Shown here: positions 9,193 to 17,609 of the stretch, piece after piece
Layout of the letters: each line of letters starts with the position of its first letter
Position numbering within the stretch: the first letter of the stretch is position 1
Assembly (NCBI RefSeq): GCF_027891095.1
Contig: NZ_JAQIIO010000005.1
Location: 186,001-250,000, forward strand
DNA length: 64,000 nucleotides
Source of the DNA: Aliiroseovarius salicola
GTDB lineage: Bacteria > Pseudomonadota > Alphaproteobacteria > Rhodobacterales > Rhodobacteraceae
Reading direction: 5' to 3'
Notes under the pieces: model-generated
What the model was told of the DNA's origin: nothing
Databases searched by the model: none
Seen by the model: the letters and a program-made list of their open reading frames with translations, nothing else
Translations under genes and position numbers: made by a program

Positions 9193-10226
9193 CAAACGTC
9201 CTCGAAGACCTCAGGCAAGAGCGAAGGATCACGATCCAGCCACTCTGGAACCGGCAGATCTTTTTCCTTCAGGAAGGTCGGGTTGAATAGTTTCGACTGA
9301 TAGCGAGAGCCGTAGTCGCAGAGCATCGTCACAATGGTATGGCCCGGCCCCATCTCTTTCGCCATGCGCACGGCGCCTGCGATGTTGATCGCCGAAGAGC
9401 CCCCCAGAACCAGCCCTTCACGTTCCACCAGTTCAAAGACATATGGCAGCGCTTCGGCATCCGGAATTTGGAAACACATATCCGGGGTGAACCCTTCGAG
9501 GTTGGCCGTTACACGCCCCTGCCCGATCCCTTCGGTGATCGAACCGCCATCGGCCTTAAATTCGCCCGTGGTGTAGAAGCTGTAAAGCGCGGCCCCCATC
9601 GGATCAGCCAGGGCGATTTTCACCCCTTTGGGCTGCAACACTTCGGCCACACCTGCAAGCGTACCACCCGAGCCTACCGCACAGGTAAACCCGTCGATCT
9701 TGCCATCGGTCTGCGCCCAGATTTCCGGGGCCGTGGTTTCCACATGGGCCTGACGGTTGGCCACATTGTCGAACTGGTTGGCCCAGATCGCGCCATTGGC
9801 TTCGGTCTCGGCCAGCTTTGCAGCCAATCGCCCTGAATAGCGCACATAATTGTTTGGATTGCGATACGGGGCTGCGGGCACCTGCACCAGTTCGGCACCA
9901 GCCAGACGCAGCATATCCTTCTTTTCTTCGGATTGGGTTTCCGGGATCACGATCACCGTTTTAAAGCCCATCGACGAACCAACCAGTGCAAGACCGATGC
10001 CGGTGTTGCCTGCCGTGCCTTCGACAATTGTGCCACCCGGTTTCAGATCCCCGCGGGCCATTGCATCCTTGATGATGTAGAGTGCCGCACGATCCTTGAC
10101 CGACTGGCCCGGGTTCATGAATTCAGCCTTGCCGTAAATCTCACAACCAGTGGCCTCACTGACCGCATTCAGGCGGATCAGGGGCGTGTTGCCCACCGTT
10201 GCCGCAAGGTCCTGTTTGATGTCCAT
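9192..10226 (-). CDS. cysK: Cysteine synthase A (O-acetylserine sulfhydrylase), tellurite-locus type
   Basis: Makes L-cysteine from O-acetylserine and sulfide using PLP. 344 aa. Schiff-base Lys near 44 in GQSVKDRA; substrate loop EGTAGNTGIG (about 64-73); PLP phosphate site GSGGTLAG. Start at the ATG with AGGGGG just upstream; a longer frame to 10334 lacks support. It lies right after trgB and trgA, the order found at the R. sphaeroides tellurite-resistance locus, where cysK contributes to resistance. TGATG overlap with the channel gene downstream. Confidence 0.92.
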   Translation of the reverse strand: MDIKQDLAATVGNTPLIRLNAVSEATGCEIYGKAEFMNPGQSVKDRAALYIIKDAMARGDLKPGGTIVEGTAGNTGIGLALVGSSMGFKTVIVIPETQSEEKKDMLRLAGAELVQVPAAPYRNPNNYVRYSGRLAAKLAETEANGAIWANQFDNVANRQAHVETTAPEIWAQTDGKIDGFTCAVGSGGTLAGVAEVLQPKGVKIALADPMGAALYSFYTTGEFKADGGSITEGIGQGRVTANLEGFTPDMCFQIPDAEALPYVFELVEREGLVLGGSSAINIAGAVRMAKEMGPGHTIVTMLCDYGSRYQSKLFNPTFLKEKDLPVPEWLDRDPSLLPEVFEDV

Positions 10227-10291
10227 GATGCCCCCTAAATGTCGCGCGTGGGTTTGAGTTTTCTCATGTGTAAGTGCCCACGCCGCCGACT

Positions 10292-11416
10292 TCAAGAAGG
10301 CCCGCGCAAACGATCGCGATTTTGCATGAGCCAATAGGCAGACAGAAGCAATGGCGCATTGTCGGCCTCGCCGGTTCGCACCAGCTCCATCAGCCGTTCA
10401 AAAGATATGACATGACTGCGGATATCCTCTGCTTCACCAAGCATTCCCCCCAGTCCTGCTGCATCTTCTGGCAGATCACAAAGGGCCACGTAAGAATAGA
10501 GGTATTCGGTGACGGCACCAGGGGTCGGATAGTAATTCCCCACATGCTCCAGATCACCAATTGTCAGATTTGCCTCTTCCACTGCTTCGCGGCGGGCTGT
10601 CTCTTCTGGCCCCTCACCCGGATCAATGCGCCCGGCGATGGGTTCCAGAACCCAAGGATGCAGATCGCCGCGCATATACGGGCCGATACGGAATTGTTCG
10701 ACCACCAGAACCGCATCGCGTTTGGGATCGTAGGGCAACACCGTGACCGCATCCCCGCCGACAAAGGCGGCACGATTGACCAACGGACTCATCGCGCCAT
10801 CAAACCGCGGAAAAGACAGGTCTTCCTCTTCGAGCGCAAAATAGTTGGTGTATGGTCGGGAACGATGGGCCACCTGAACCCTGTCCGGACCCCATGAGCT
10901 GCGCAGATCAGCAGGAGAAGGAGTGGCGCGTGCACGCACCTTCGAGGCGGCCCTGAGCCGGATCATCTGGAAACGATCAGCCACCTCTTTGACGGACAAT
11001 CGGCCCATGTAAGAAATCACCTCTTCCGCCGCTACCAGCGTGATCTCTCCCCATTCCGCTGCCCAGTCCTCAAGCGACCATGGCACACCGGGAGACCACA
11101 GCCCCTCTTCCGGGAAATAGACCTCTGCGTCATGCCGTCCGTCGTTACTTTCCACCTGCATAGTGGCCAGCTGATAGGCAAATCCGCCCTCATAATGATC
11201 CAGCCGCGCAATCGCTTTTTCTGTCAACCCGGTGACCAGCATCCCCGCTGCATGCGCGCCCGCTTCGGGGCGGATCATTGGAAAAATCTGATCTTTGGCC
11301 CAATAGACCGCGTGATCCGCCAGATTGGCTGGGCGCGCCGAATGCGCCGCCCCCTCCAGCACCAGATCAAGCAGGGGGCGATAGCACAACGTGCCATAAA
11401 AAAACAGGTTTCTCAT
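10292..11416 (-). CDS. trgB: TrgB: gamma-glutamylcyclotransferase-like domain fused to a Nudix hydrolase
   Basis: 374 aa two-domain protein. Residues 1-150 match the AIG2/GGCT fold (FYGTLCYRPLL start, AGMLVTGL, LDHYEGGFAY). Residues about 180-370 form an ADP-ribose-pyrophosphatase-type Nudix domain with the box G-RIDPGEGPEETARREAVEE-A. R. sphaeroides TrgB is the known relative and is needed for high tellurite resistance with TrgA; its molecular reaction is unclear. Linkage of a glutathione-related fold to a nucleotide-sugar/ADPr hydrolase suggests redox or cofactor damage control (inference). Confidence 0.85.
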   Translation of the reverse strand: MRNLFFYGTLCYRPLLDLVLEGAAHSARPANLADHAVYWAKDQIFPMIRPEAGAHAAGMLVTGLTEKAIARLDHYEGGFAYQLATMQVESNDGRHDAEVYFPEEGLWSPGVPWSLEDWAAEWGEITLVAAEEVISYMGRLSVKEVADRFQMIRLRAASKVRARATPSPADLRSSWGPDRVQVAHRSRPYTNYFALEEEDLSFPRFDGAMSPLVNRAAFVGGDAVTVLPYDPKRDAVLVVEQFRIGPYMRGDLHPWVLEPIAGRIDPGEGPEETARREAVEEANLTIGDLEHVGNYYPTPGAVTEYLYSYVALCDLPEDAAGLGGMLGEAEDIRSHVISFERLMELVRTGEADNAPLLLSAYWLMQNRDRLRGPS

Positions 11417-11456
11417 GGTGTTACCTTAGATCGGGCCGAATGAGGCCAACTGATTA

Positions 11457-11900
11457 TCAAGACCAGCGCGACGAGGTGATCCGTGTCAACCATCCGCCAA
11501 ACAGGCTGCCCAGAACAAGAGCGACCATCACATCTGGTTGTGGGGCAATCAACAGCACATAATCCACGGCGATCCCAATCATGCCCTTCATTGCTTCAAC
11601 CGGCCCATCATAAGCCTTCCGCATTGACATGCGCACCATTTCATATCCAGAAAACAGGATCAGCCCCCAAAGGCACAACAGAAATCCCGAGGACAGTCCG
11701 ATGCCGACCACCGTGCCCAGCCCTCGGCCAAGCCGCTGCCCGGTAAAGCGCCAGCCAACCAACAATCCAAGTGCAGCAAACGCAGGTGAGAAAGCGGCGT
11801 AGGACCGTCCATCGGGCAGATACGGCTTGATCATGTCCGCAAGAAGATAGGCCAATGCCGCGAAAAATACTCCGGCAACAAGTTTTGCAGCGGTGGGCAT
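11457..11900 (-). CDS. trgA: TrgA-family tellurium resistance membrane protein
   Basis: 147 aa, four predicted membrane helices (about residues 5-22, 37-54, 60-82, 118-136). Similar to R. sphaeroides TrgA. AGGAG seven bases before the ATG. Followed after 40 bp by trgB and then cysK, as in the known tellurite locus. How it confers resistance is not known; a membrane component that limits thiol oxidation or tellurite entry is possible. Confidence 0.85.
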   Translation of the reverse strand: MPTAAKLVAGVFFAALAYLLADMIKPYLPDGRSYAAFSPAFAALGLLVGWRFTGQRLGRGLGTVVGIGLSSGFLLCLWGLILFSGYEMVRMSMRKAYDGPVEAMKGMIGIAVDYVLLIAPQPDVMVALVLGSLFGGWLTRITSSRWS

Positions 11901-11970
11901 ACTCGATCTCCTCTACGAGTTGAGGTCCTCTTGCGGGACCTTTGTCATCTATGCCCCATATATCACCCGG

Positions 11971-13176
11971 TCACGCCGGTTTTTGCAAGGTCACTTGCAC
12001 CACATCACAATTGCCCGAGTGAAAGGCGGCCGCACATGAGGTCAGATAGAAATTCCACATCCGGCGGAACCTGTTGTCAAATCCAAGGCGCGCAACACGG
12101 GACCATTTCTCGTTGAACACGTCATGCCAGCGCCGCAGGGTGACCGAATAGCTTTCGCCAAAGGTGATCTGGTCACGAAACGCCAGCCCCGCCTTGCTGA
12201 TTTCTTCCTGCAGCCGTGTCTTGGAGGGCAGCATCCCCCCCGGAAAGATATATTTCTGAATGAAGTCAACACCTTTTCGATATTGCTCAAAGCGACTTTC
12301 GGTGATGGTGATGATCTGCAAAACGGCCTGCGCACCGGGGCGTAGACAGTTGCGCACCGTATCGAAATAGGTGGCCCAGTATTTCTCGCCCACCGCTTCG
12401 AACATTTCAATCGAAGCCACCCCATCATAGGTGCCGGTCTCGTCACGATAATCCTGCATTCGGATCTCAACCAGATCAGACAGCCCCGCGCGGGCAATCC
12501 GCTCCACAGCAAAATCATGCTGCTCCTGCGAAATGGTCAGGCCGGTGACACGCACCCCGCGGCGCGCGGCAAACTCGGCAAAGCCACCCCAGCCACATCC
12601 GATCTCAAGCACATGGTCGCCGGGTCCCACCCCCATCTGGTCCAGCATCGAGGCGTATTTCTGTTCCTGTGCCCGCTCCAGGCTTTCCTGCCCGGACCGA
12701 AACAGAGCAGAGGAGTATGTCATCGTGTCATCCAGCCACAGCCGATAGAAATCGTTGCCCAGATCATAGTGGTGGCTGATGTTTTTCCTGGCCTGCTTTT
12801 TCGAATTCGAGTTCATCAGATGGCGCAGTCGCTCATAGGCCCGTACAAAGATAAGGCCCGGAAAGCCGTCATAGATCATGTCGTTATCATCTTGAATCCA
12901 ATCAAGAAGGGCCTGCAAATCCGGGGTGGACCAGCCCCCTTCAATATAAGCGTCGGTGAACCCCAGATCCCCTTCGCGGATCAATCTGGCAAACACATCC
13001 GGGTCATGCACATGTATTTCGGCCACTTGCCCGGCGCGCGCGCCAAAGGCCCGAAATCTGCGCCCGTCCGGCAGGACAAAATCTATCTGTCCGGTATTCA
13101 TTTGGCCCGCTTTCTCAAAAACACGGGCGAAATAGCGGGGCAGATCAGCCTGCCCTTTCACATCTGTCAGGATCAT
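11971..13176 (-). CDS. cfa: Cyclopropane-fatty-acyl-phospholipid synthase family methyltransferase
   Basis: 401 aa SAM-dependent enzyme that methylenates unsaturated acyl chains of membrane phospholipids. SAM motif I is VLEIGCGWGGFAEFAARRG; the preceding ISHHYDLGNDFYRLWLD and TYSSALF and the later EMFEAVGEKYW are family hallmarks. C-terminal FYLTSCAAAFHSGN is typical of the alphaproteobacterial subgroup. Start chosen at the second Met, preceded by GGGGGA, rather than nine codons upstream (13203), where the AGGGA abuts the ATG; both are possible. It precedes trgA in the same direction, 70 bp away, with a weak hairpin between. Confidence 0.85.
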   Translation of the reverse strand: MILTDVKGQADLPRYFARVFEKAGQMNTGQIDFVLPDGRRFRAFGARAGQVAEIHVHDPDVFARLIREGDLGFTDAYIEGGWSTPDLQALLDWIQDDNDMIYDGFPGLIFVRAYERLRHLMNSNSKKQARKNISHHYDLGNDFYRLWLDDTMTYSSALFRSGQESLERAQEQKYASMLDQMGVGPGDHVLEIGCGWGGFAEFAARRGVRVTGLTISQEQHDFAVERIARAGLSDLVEIRMQDYRDETGTYDGVASIEMFEAVGEKYWATYFDTVRNCLRPGAQAVLQIITITESRFEQYRKGVDFIQKYIFPGGMLPSKTRLQEEISKAGLAFRDQITFGESYSVTLRRWHDVFNEKWSRVARLGFDNRFRRMWNFYLTSCAAAFHSGNCDVVQVTLQKPA

Positions 13177-13283
13177 GGTTCCCCCCGAAATCCATGTTTT
13201 CATTCCCTAAATGCTAGGCGGTTCAGGGGGGAGCGGACAAGGGGGCGGTTTTGCGGGTGCAGAAACCGCCCCTGCTTGCGGGC

Positions 13284-14522
13284 TTACAGAACGCGATCAA
13301 GTGCTTCGATTAGCTTGGTCACTTCGGCCTCATTTGTGTAATGGGTGAAACTTACCCGCAGCACACCATGGGCCGGGTCCACACCCTGCGCTTCCAATGC
13401 CCGCACCGCGTAGAAATCCCCACCTCCGGCCATGATGCCATGGGGGGCGAGTTTGGTTGCAAGCTCTTCACCGGGTATCGTTGAAGCCAGCGCCACCGTG
13501 GGGGCGCGGTTTGCGGCCTGATCTGGCCCCAGCAAACGCACCGAGTTCTTGGCTTTGGCATAGTCCAGCAGGGGTTGCAGCAAGCGCACTTCATGCCCCC
13601 GCATCAAATTATGTGCGGCGCGTGCCGCAATTGCGCCCTGCTCTGACACTCCATGCTGTGTGGCCAGCGCCTCCATGTAATCCGCCATGCCCGCCGAAGC
13701 GGCGATCTGGGCATGATCCGGCCCGGCAGGTGTAAAGCGTTTGTAGAGTGAACCCGCATTGAAATAATGCGCCTGATTGGGCAGCACCTCACCAAGCGCG
13801 CGGCGGATCACCATGATCCCCTGATGTGGGCCATAGGTTTTGTAGGCGGAGAAAAGATAGATATCCGGCCCCAACTCGTCCACATCCACAAACCCATGTG
13901 GCGCATAGCTGACCCCATCGACGCAGGTGTAAGACCCGTTCGCGCGCGCCTTGGCACAGATCGCCTTCACATCGTTGATCTCCCCCACCACGTTGGAGCA
14001 ATGCGGGAAACAGACCAATTTCACTTTCTCATCCAGAAGGCCATCCAGCGTTGCCGGATCCAGATGCCCGGTCTCGGGGTCGATCTGCCATTCGCGGATT
14101 TCAAACCCCTCTTCGGCTAGGCGCCGCCACGGGCCGGTATTGGCCTCGTGATCCTGGTTGGTTACGATGATTGCATCGCCCGGCGAGAGGTACTGGCGAA
14201 AGGCATTGGCGAGAACATAGGTGTTCTGCGTGGTCGACGGACCAAAGGACAGCTCGTCGGTCTCAACCCCCATCATCGCCGCCAGGCGGGTCCGCGCCTC
14301 GTCCATTTCGGCGCCTGCAAGCAAGGACGCCTCATAGGGTGCATAAGGCTGGACTTTCCGCTGGATGTAATAGCGCGCCAGCCGGTCGATCACCGGTTTA
14401 CAAGTATAAGACCCACCCGCGTTTTCAAAAAAGGCCTGCCCTTCGAGCACAGGTTCAGCAAAGGCCGGAAACTGGCTACGCACCCAGCTCACATCAAGGT
14501 TGGTGTTTTCAAGATCTTTCAT
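13284..14522 (-). CDS. Class V aminotransferase / cysteine desulfurase-like protein
   Basis: 412 aa PLP enzyme. The PLP Lys is in LFSAYKTYGPHQG (about residue 224); the upstream TNQDHEANTGPWR and CVDGVSYAPHGFVDV provide the His and Asp that hold PLP in this family. It resembles the 'cysteine desulfurase-like' group rather than housekeeping IscS/SufS; substrate unknown. Start at an ATG with GGGAG upstream; a frame extending to 14678 has no such support. It could act on an amino acid or on a sulfur donor. Confidence 0.75.
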   Translation of the reverse strand: MKDLENTNLDVSWVRSQFPAFAEPVLEGQAFFENAGGSYTCKPVIDRLARYYIQRKVQPYAPYEASLLAGAEMDEARTRLAAMMGVETDELSFGPSTTQNTYVLANAFRQYLSPGDAIIVTNQDHEANTGPWRRLAEEGFEIREWQIDPETGHLDPATLDGLLDEKVKLVCFPHCSNVVGEINDVKAICAKARANGSYTCVDGVSYAPHGFVDVDELGPDIYLFSAYKTYGPHQGIMVIRRALGEVLPNQAHYFNAGSLYKRFTPAGPDHAQIAASAGMADYMEALATQHGVSEQGAIAARAAHNLMRGHEVRLLQPLLDYAKAKNSVRLLGPDQAANRAPTVALASTIPGEELATKLAPHGIMAGGGDFYAVRALEAQGVDPAHGVLRVSFTHYTNEAEVTKLIEALDRVL

Positions 14523-14725
14523 CTCTTGCTCCCACTTCGCGGCACTCAACCACCGCATTTCGCTTTTGGGAGCATCAGACCGCGGTCCGGGTGCTCCCGT
14601 TCCGGCAGGTCCTCCAGCCAGCCACGCAGGATGTCTCTCTGCGGGCAGCCATGCGCAGGTGGCACATGACATATTCACGGGAATTGCTAGCCAGTGATTG
14701 CAAAACGGTCAAGAGATCAAATTAA

Positions 14726-14749
14726 AAGGGCCCCCGGTTGGGAGCCCTT
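14726..14749 (-). terminator. Rho-independent terminator of the BCCT transporter gene
   Basis: 10-bp stem (AAGGGCTCCC/GGGGGCCCTT on the minus strand, one G-T wobble) with an AACC loop, followed leftward by TTTTAATTTG. Confidence 0.8.
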
Positions 14750-14780
14750 CCAATTGGTAAATCCAGTGTGGATGATCCGT

Positions 14781-16361
14781 TTATTTCTTACGCTCGCTGC
14801 GCAAGCCGAGGAAGATCGACACGCACATCAGCATCAGCACAATCGCGAAGGGAAAGCCCGTTGCAATCGCCGCTGCCTGAAGGGCTGCCAGACCGCCGCC
14901 AAGCAAAAGCGCGATGGCGATGGCACCTTCGAGGATACACCAGAACACACGCTGTGCTGTGGGTGCGTTGGTCTTGCCGCCCGCGGTGATCTGGTCGATC
15001 ACCAGCGAGCCCGAGTCCGACGAGGTCACGAAGAACACAATGACCAGCACGATGCCGATGAAGCTGAGGATCCCGGTCATCGGGAAGGCGTCAAACATGG
15101 TGAACATTTTCAGTTCCAGAGACGCACCCGACAGGGCTTCTCCTGCCCCCGACATCACCTGATCCAAAGCAGCACCACCAAAGACCGTCATCCAGATTGC
15201 GCCCACAACTGTGGGGATGATCAGAACGCAGGTGATGAACTCGCGCACAGTACGCCCACGCGAGATGCGCGCGATGAACATGCCCACGAAAGGGGACCAG
15301 CTGATCCACCATGCCCAGTAGAAGGCTGTCCAACCCTGCATGAAGTTGGTGTCTTCACGGCCGATCACACCCGACAGCGCCGGCAGGTTCACCGCATAGG
15401 CCCAGATGTTGTCGAAGAACCCGGTCAGGATCGCCAGTGTCGGCCCCACGATAATCACCAAGATCAACAGGACAGCCGCGAGCACCATGTTGACCTCGGA
15501 CAGGCGTTTCACACCTTTGTCGAGACCTGCCACAACCGAAATGAGGGCAAAGGCCGTGATCGCGATGATGAGGAAGACTTTCATGCCGTCCGAGACCGGA
15601 ACATCAAAGAGATAGTTCAGACCGGCAAGCGCTTGCGATGCCCCTAGACCCAACGAGGTGGCCAGACCAAAGATGGTGGCAAATACAGCCAGCACGTCGA
15701 TCACGTGACCGGCAAAACCCCAGGTGGCTTCCCCAAAGATCGGATAGAACACCGACCGCATGGTCAGCGGCAGGCCTTTGTTAAAGCTGAAGAATGCCAA
15801 AGCCAGAGCCACCACCGCATAGACCGCCCAAGGGTGTAGCCCCCAGTGAAAGATCGTCGCGGCCATCGCCAGATCCCGTGCCGCTTCCGGGTTGTCGACT
15901 GCCGCCCCCAACGGCGCCCAGTCGGTGCGCGCGCCCGCTTCGGACGCAACGCCACCCAGCGAGCTGCCGTAATGTGAAATCGGTTCGGCAACACCCCAGA
16001 ACACCAGGCCAATGCCCATGCCTGCGGCAAACAGCATCGAGAACCAACCCATATAGCTGTAATCCGGTTTTGCATCCGCGCCACCCAGACGGATCTTACC
16101 GTAGGGGCTGATCACCAGGATCAGTGAAAACAGGACAAAGATATTGCCTGCCAGCATGAACACCCAGTCAAAGGAACTGGTCAGCGCCGGGCGCAACCAA
16201 CCAAAGAATTCCGACGCCCCATCCTGAAACACCAGCGTGAAAAACACGAAAGCCAGAATGACCGCTGCGGAAATCCCGAAAACCGGGTTGTGAAAGTCGA
16301 GACCAAAGATCTGGACGTTGTCCTGCCCGACCTCATAATCCGTTTCATTTTCTTGTACCAT
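14781..16361 (-). CDS. BCCT-family transporter (betaine/choline/DMSP type)
   Basis: 526 aa, about 12 membrane helices, no long regulatory tail. The signature WWISWSPFVGMFIARISRG, with the conserved Trp residues of the substrate box, is present, as is GMGIGLVFWG. Family members take up quaternary or tertiary ammonium/sulfonium osmolytes with Na+ or H+. It is followed by its own terminator and preceded, 245 bp upstream, by the acuI terminator, so it is a separate unit next to dmdA-acuI. DMSP is the natural guess for a substrate; glycine betaine is equally possible. Start at the ATG with AGGAAGG upstream. Confidence 0.88.
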   Translation of the reverse strand: MVQENETDYEVGQDNVQIFGLDFHNPVFGISAAVILAFVFFTLVFQDGASEFFGWLRPALTSSFDWVFMLAGNIFVLFSLILVISPYGKIRLGGADAKPDYSYMGWFSMLFAAGMGIGLVFWGVAEPISHYGSSLGGVASEAGARTDWAPLGAAVDNPEAARDLAMAATIFHWGLHPWAVYAVVALALAFFSFNKGLPLTMRSVFYPIFGEATWGFAGHVIDVLAVFATIFGLATSLGLGASQALAGLNYLFDVPVSDGMKVFLIIAITAFALISVVAGLDKGVKRLSEVNMVLAAVLLILVIIVGPTLAILTGFFDNIWAYAVNLPALSGVIGREDTNFMQGWTAFYWAWWISWSPFVGMFIARISRGRTVREFITCVLIIPTVVGAIWMTVFGGAALDQVMSGAGEALSGASLELKMFTMFDAFPMTGILSFIGIVLVIVFFVTSSDSGSLVIDQITAGGKTNAPTAQRVFWCILEGAIAIALLLGGGLAALQAAAIATGFPFAIVLMLMCVSIFLGLRSERKK

Positions 16362-16553
16362 GGGCACCCTTCCTACTTGCCTAGTCGGGGGCACCCTGTC
16401 TTGGTCTCTGGCTAACGCATGAGTTCAAAAGACCCTTGAAGAGGCAAATGCGACACGCATGTCGCAAACAAATCCTGAAGAGTCTATTTTGATCGCTGCT
16501 TAACACATGAATGATATCAATGCCTTGGATAGTTGTTGCCAAGTGAAACAAAA

Positions 16554-16581
16554 AGCGGCGCAGGATCGCTCCGGCGCCGCT
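16554..16581 (-). terminator. Rho-independent terminator of the dmdA-acuI operon
   Basis: 8-bp stem AGCGGCGC/GCGCCGCT, followed leftward by TTTTTGTTT; lies 25 bp after the acuI stop. Confidence 0.85.
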
Positions 16582-16605
16582 CCAATCTGGTTTGTCTGAG
16601 GCGGA

Positions 16606-17598
16606 TCAGCCGTTCACATCAACGACAACGCGGCCTTTCACCTGCCCTTTCAGGATATCCGCACCCAGTGCTGGCAGATCTTCCAGCTTGGCCGGATTGA
16701 TCATCGCTTCCAGCTTGTCCATGGGCAGATCCGTGGCAACCCGCTCCCAGGCGCGCTGGCGGTTCTCAAATGGCTGCATCACCGAGTCGATGCCCAAAAG
16801 GTTCACACCGCGCAGCAGGAAAGGAATGACCGTTGCCGGAAGCCCAGCACCGCCGGCAAGCCCCACGGCAGAAATGCTTGCGCCGTATTTCATCTGCCCC
16901 AGAACACGGGCCAGCATGTCGCCGCCAACCGCGTCAACACAGCCTGCCCAGGTTTCTTTCTCCAGCGGGCGCTTGGTGGTTTCGTTCAGCTCTTCACGCG
17001 GCACGATGGTAGTGGCGCCAAGCGATTTGAGGTAATCGGCCTGATCCGGGCGACCGGTGACAGCGGCGACCTCATAGCCCAGGTTGGCCAGAATAGCCGT
17101 GGCAACCGAGCCAACGCCACCTGCGGCGCCAGTCACAAGAACAGGGCCGTTGCCCGGTTTCAGGCCGTGATCTTCCAGTGCCATCACGGCCAGCATGGCG
17201 GTAAAGCCAGCGGTGCCGACGGCCATCGCCTGACGGGTATCCAGACCAGCGGGCAGAGGGACAAGTTTATCAGCGCTGATCCGTGCCTTCTGAGCATATC
17301 CACCCCACGACGCTTCTCCGACGCGCCAACCGGTCAGAACCACTTTGTCGCCGGGTTTGTACCGGTCATCGTCAGATGCTTCTACGGTCCCCGCATAGTC
17401 GATCCCCGGCACATGAGGATAGTTGCGCACAAGCCCGCCGCCTTTGGCCGACAGGCACAGCCCGTCTTTGTAGTTCACGGTCGTGTATTCGACTGCGACC
17501 GTTACGTTGCCCTCGGGCAGCGCATCTTCTGAGATTTCTTTGATCTCGGCGGATGCCAGACCCTCATCGTTCTGTTCCATCACAAGAGCTTTGAACAT
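16606..17598 (-). CDS. acuI: Acrylyl-CoA reductase (NADPH) AcuI
   Basis: Reduces toxic acryloyl-CoA to propionyl-CoA in DMSP and 3-hydroxypropionate metabolism. 330 aa, medium-chain reductase fold without zinc (YhdH/AcuI type). NADPH-binding GAAGGVGS at 157-164 followed by AAVTGRPDQADYL, and the AcuI-like NYKDGLCLSAKGG near 42-54. The ATG follows GAGGAGAG and lies 11 bp after dmdA, as in Ruegeria pomeroyi, so the two are cotranscribed: the enzyme can handle acryloyl-CoA from DMSP. Confidence 0.93.
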   Translation of the reverse strand: MFKALVMEQNDEGLASAEIKEISEDALPEGNVTVAVEYTTVNYKDGLCLSAKGGGLVRNYPHVPGIDYAGTVEASDDDRYKPGDKVVLTGWRVGEASWGGYAQKARISADKLVPLPAGLDTRQAMAVGTAGFTAMLAVMALEDHGLKPGNGPVLVTGAAGGVGSVATAILANLGYEVAAVTGRPDQADYLKSLGATTIVPREELNETTKRPLEKETWAGCVDAVGGDMLARVLGQMKYGASISAVGLAGGAGLPATVIPFLLRGVNLLGIDSVMQPFENRQRAWERVATDLPMDKLEAMINPAKLEDLPALGADILKGQVKGRVVVDVNG

Positions 17599-17609
17599 CT
17601 TGTCTCTCC

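Noticed and set aside
14694-15647. 317-codon frame opposite the BCCT transporter
   Set aside because: Composition rich in Arg/His/Gln typical of antisense to a membrane protein gene; no homology recognised.
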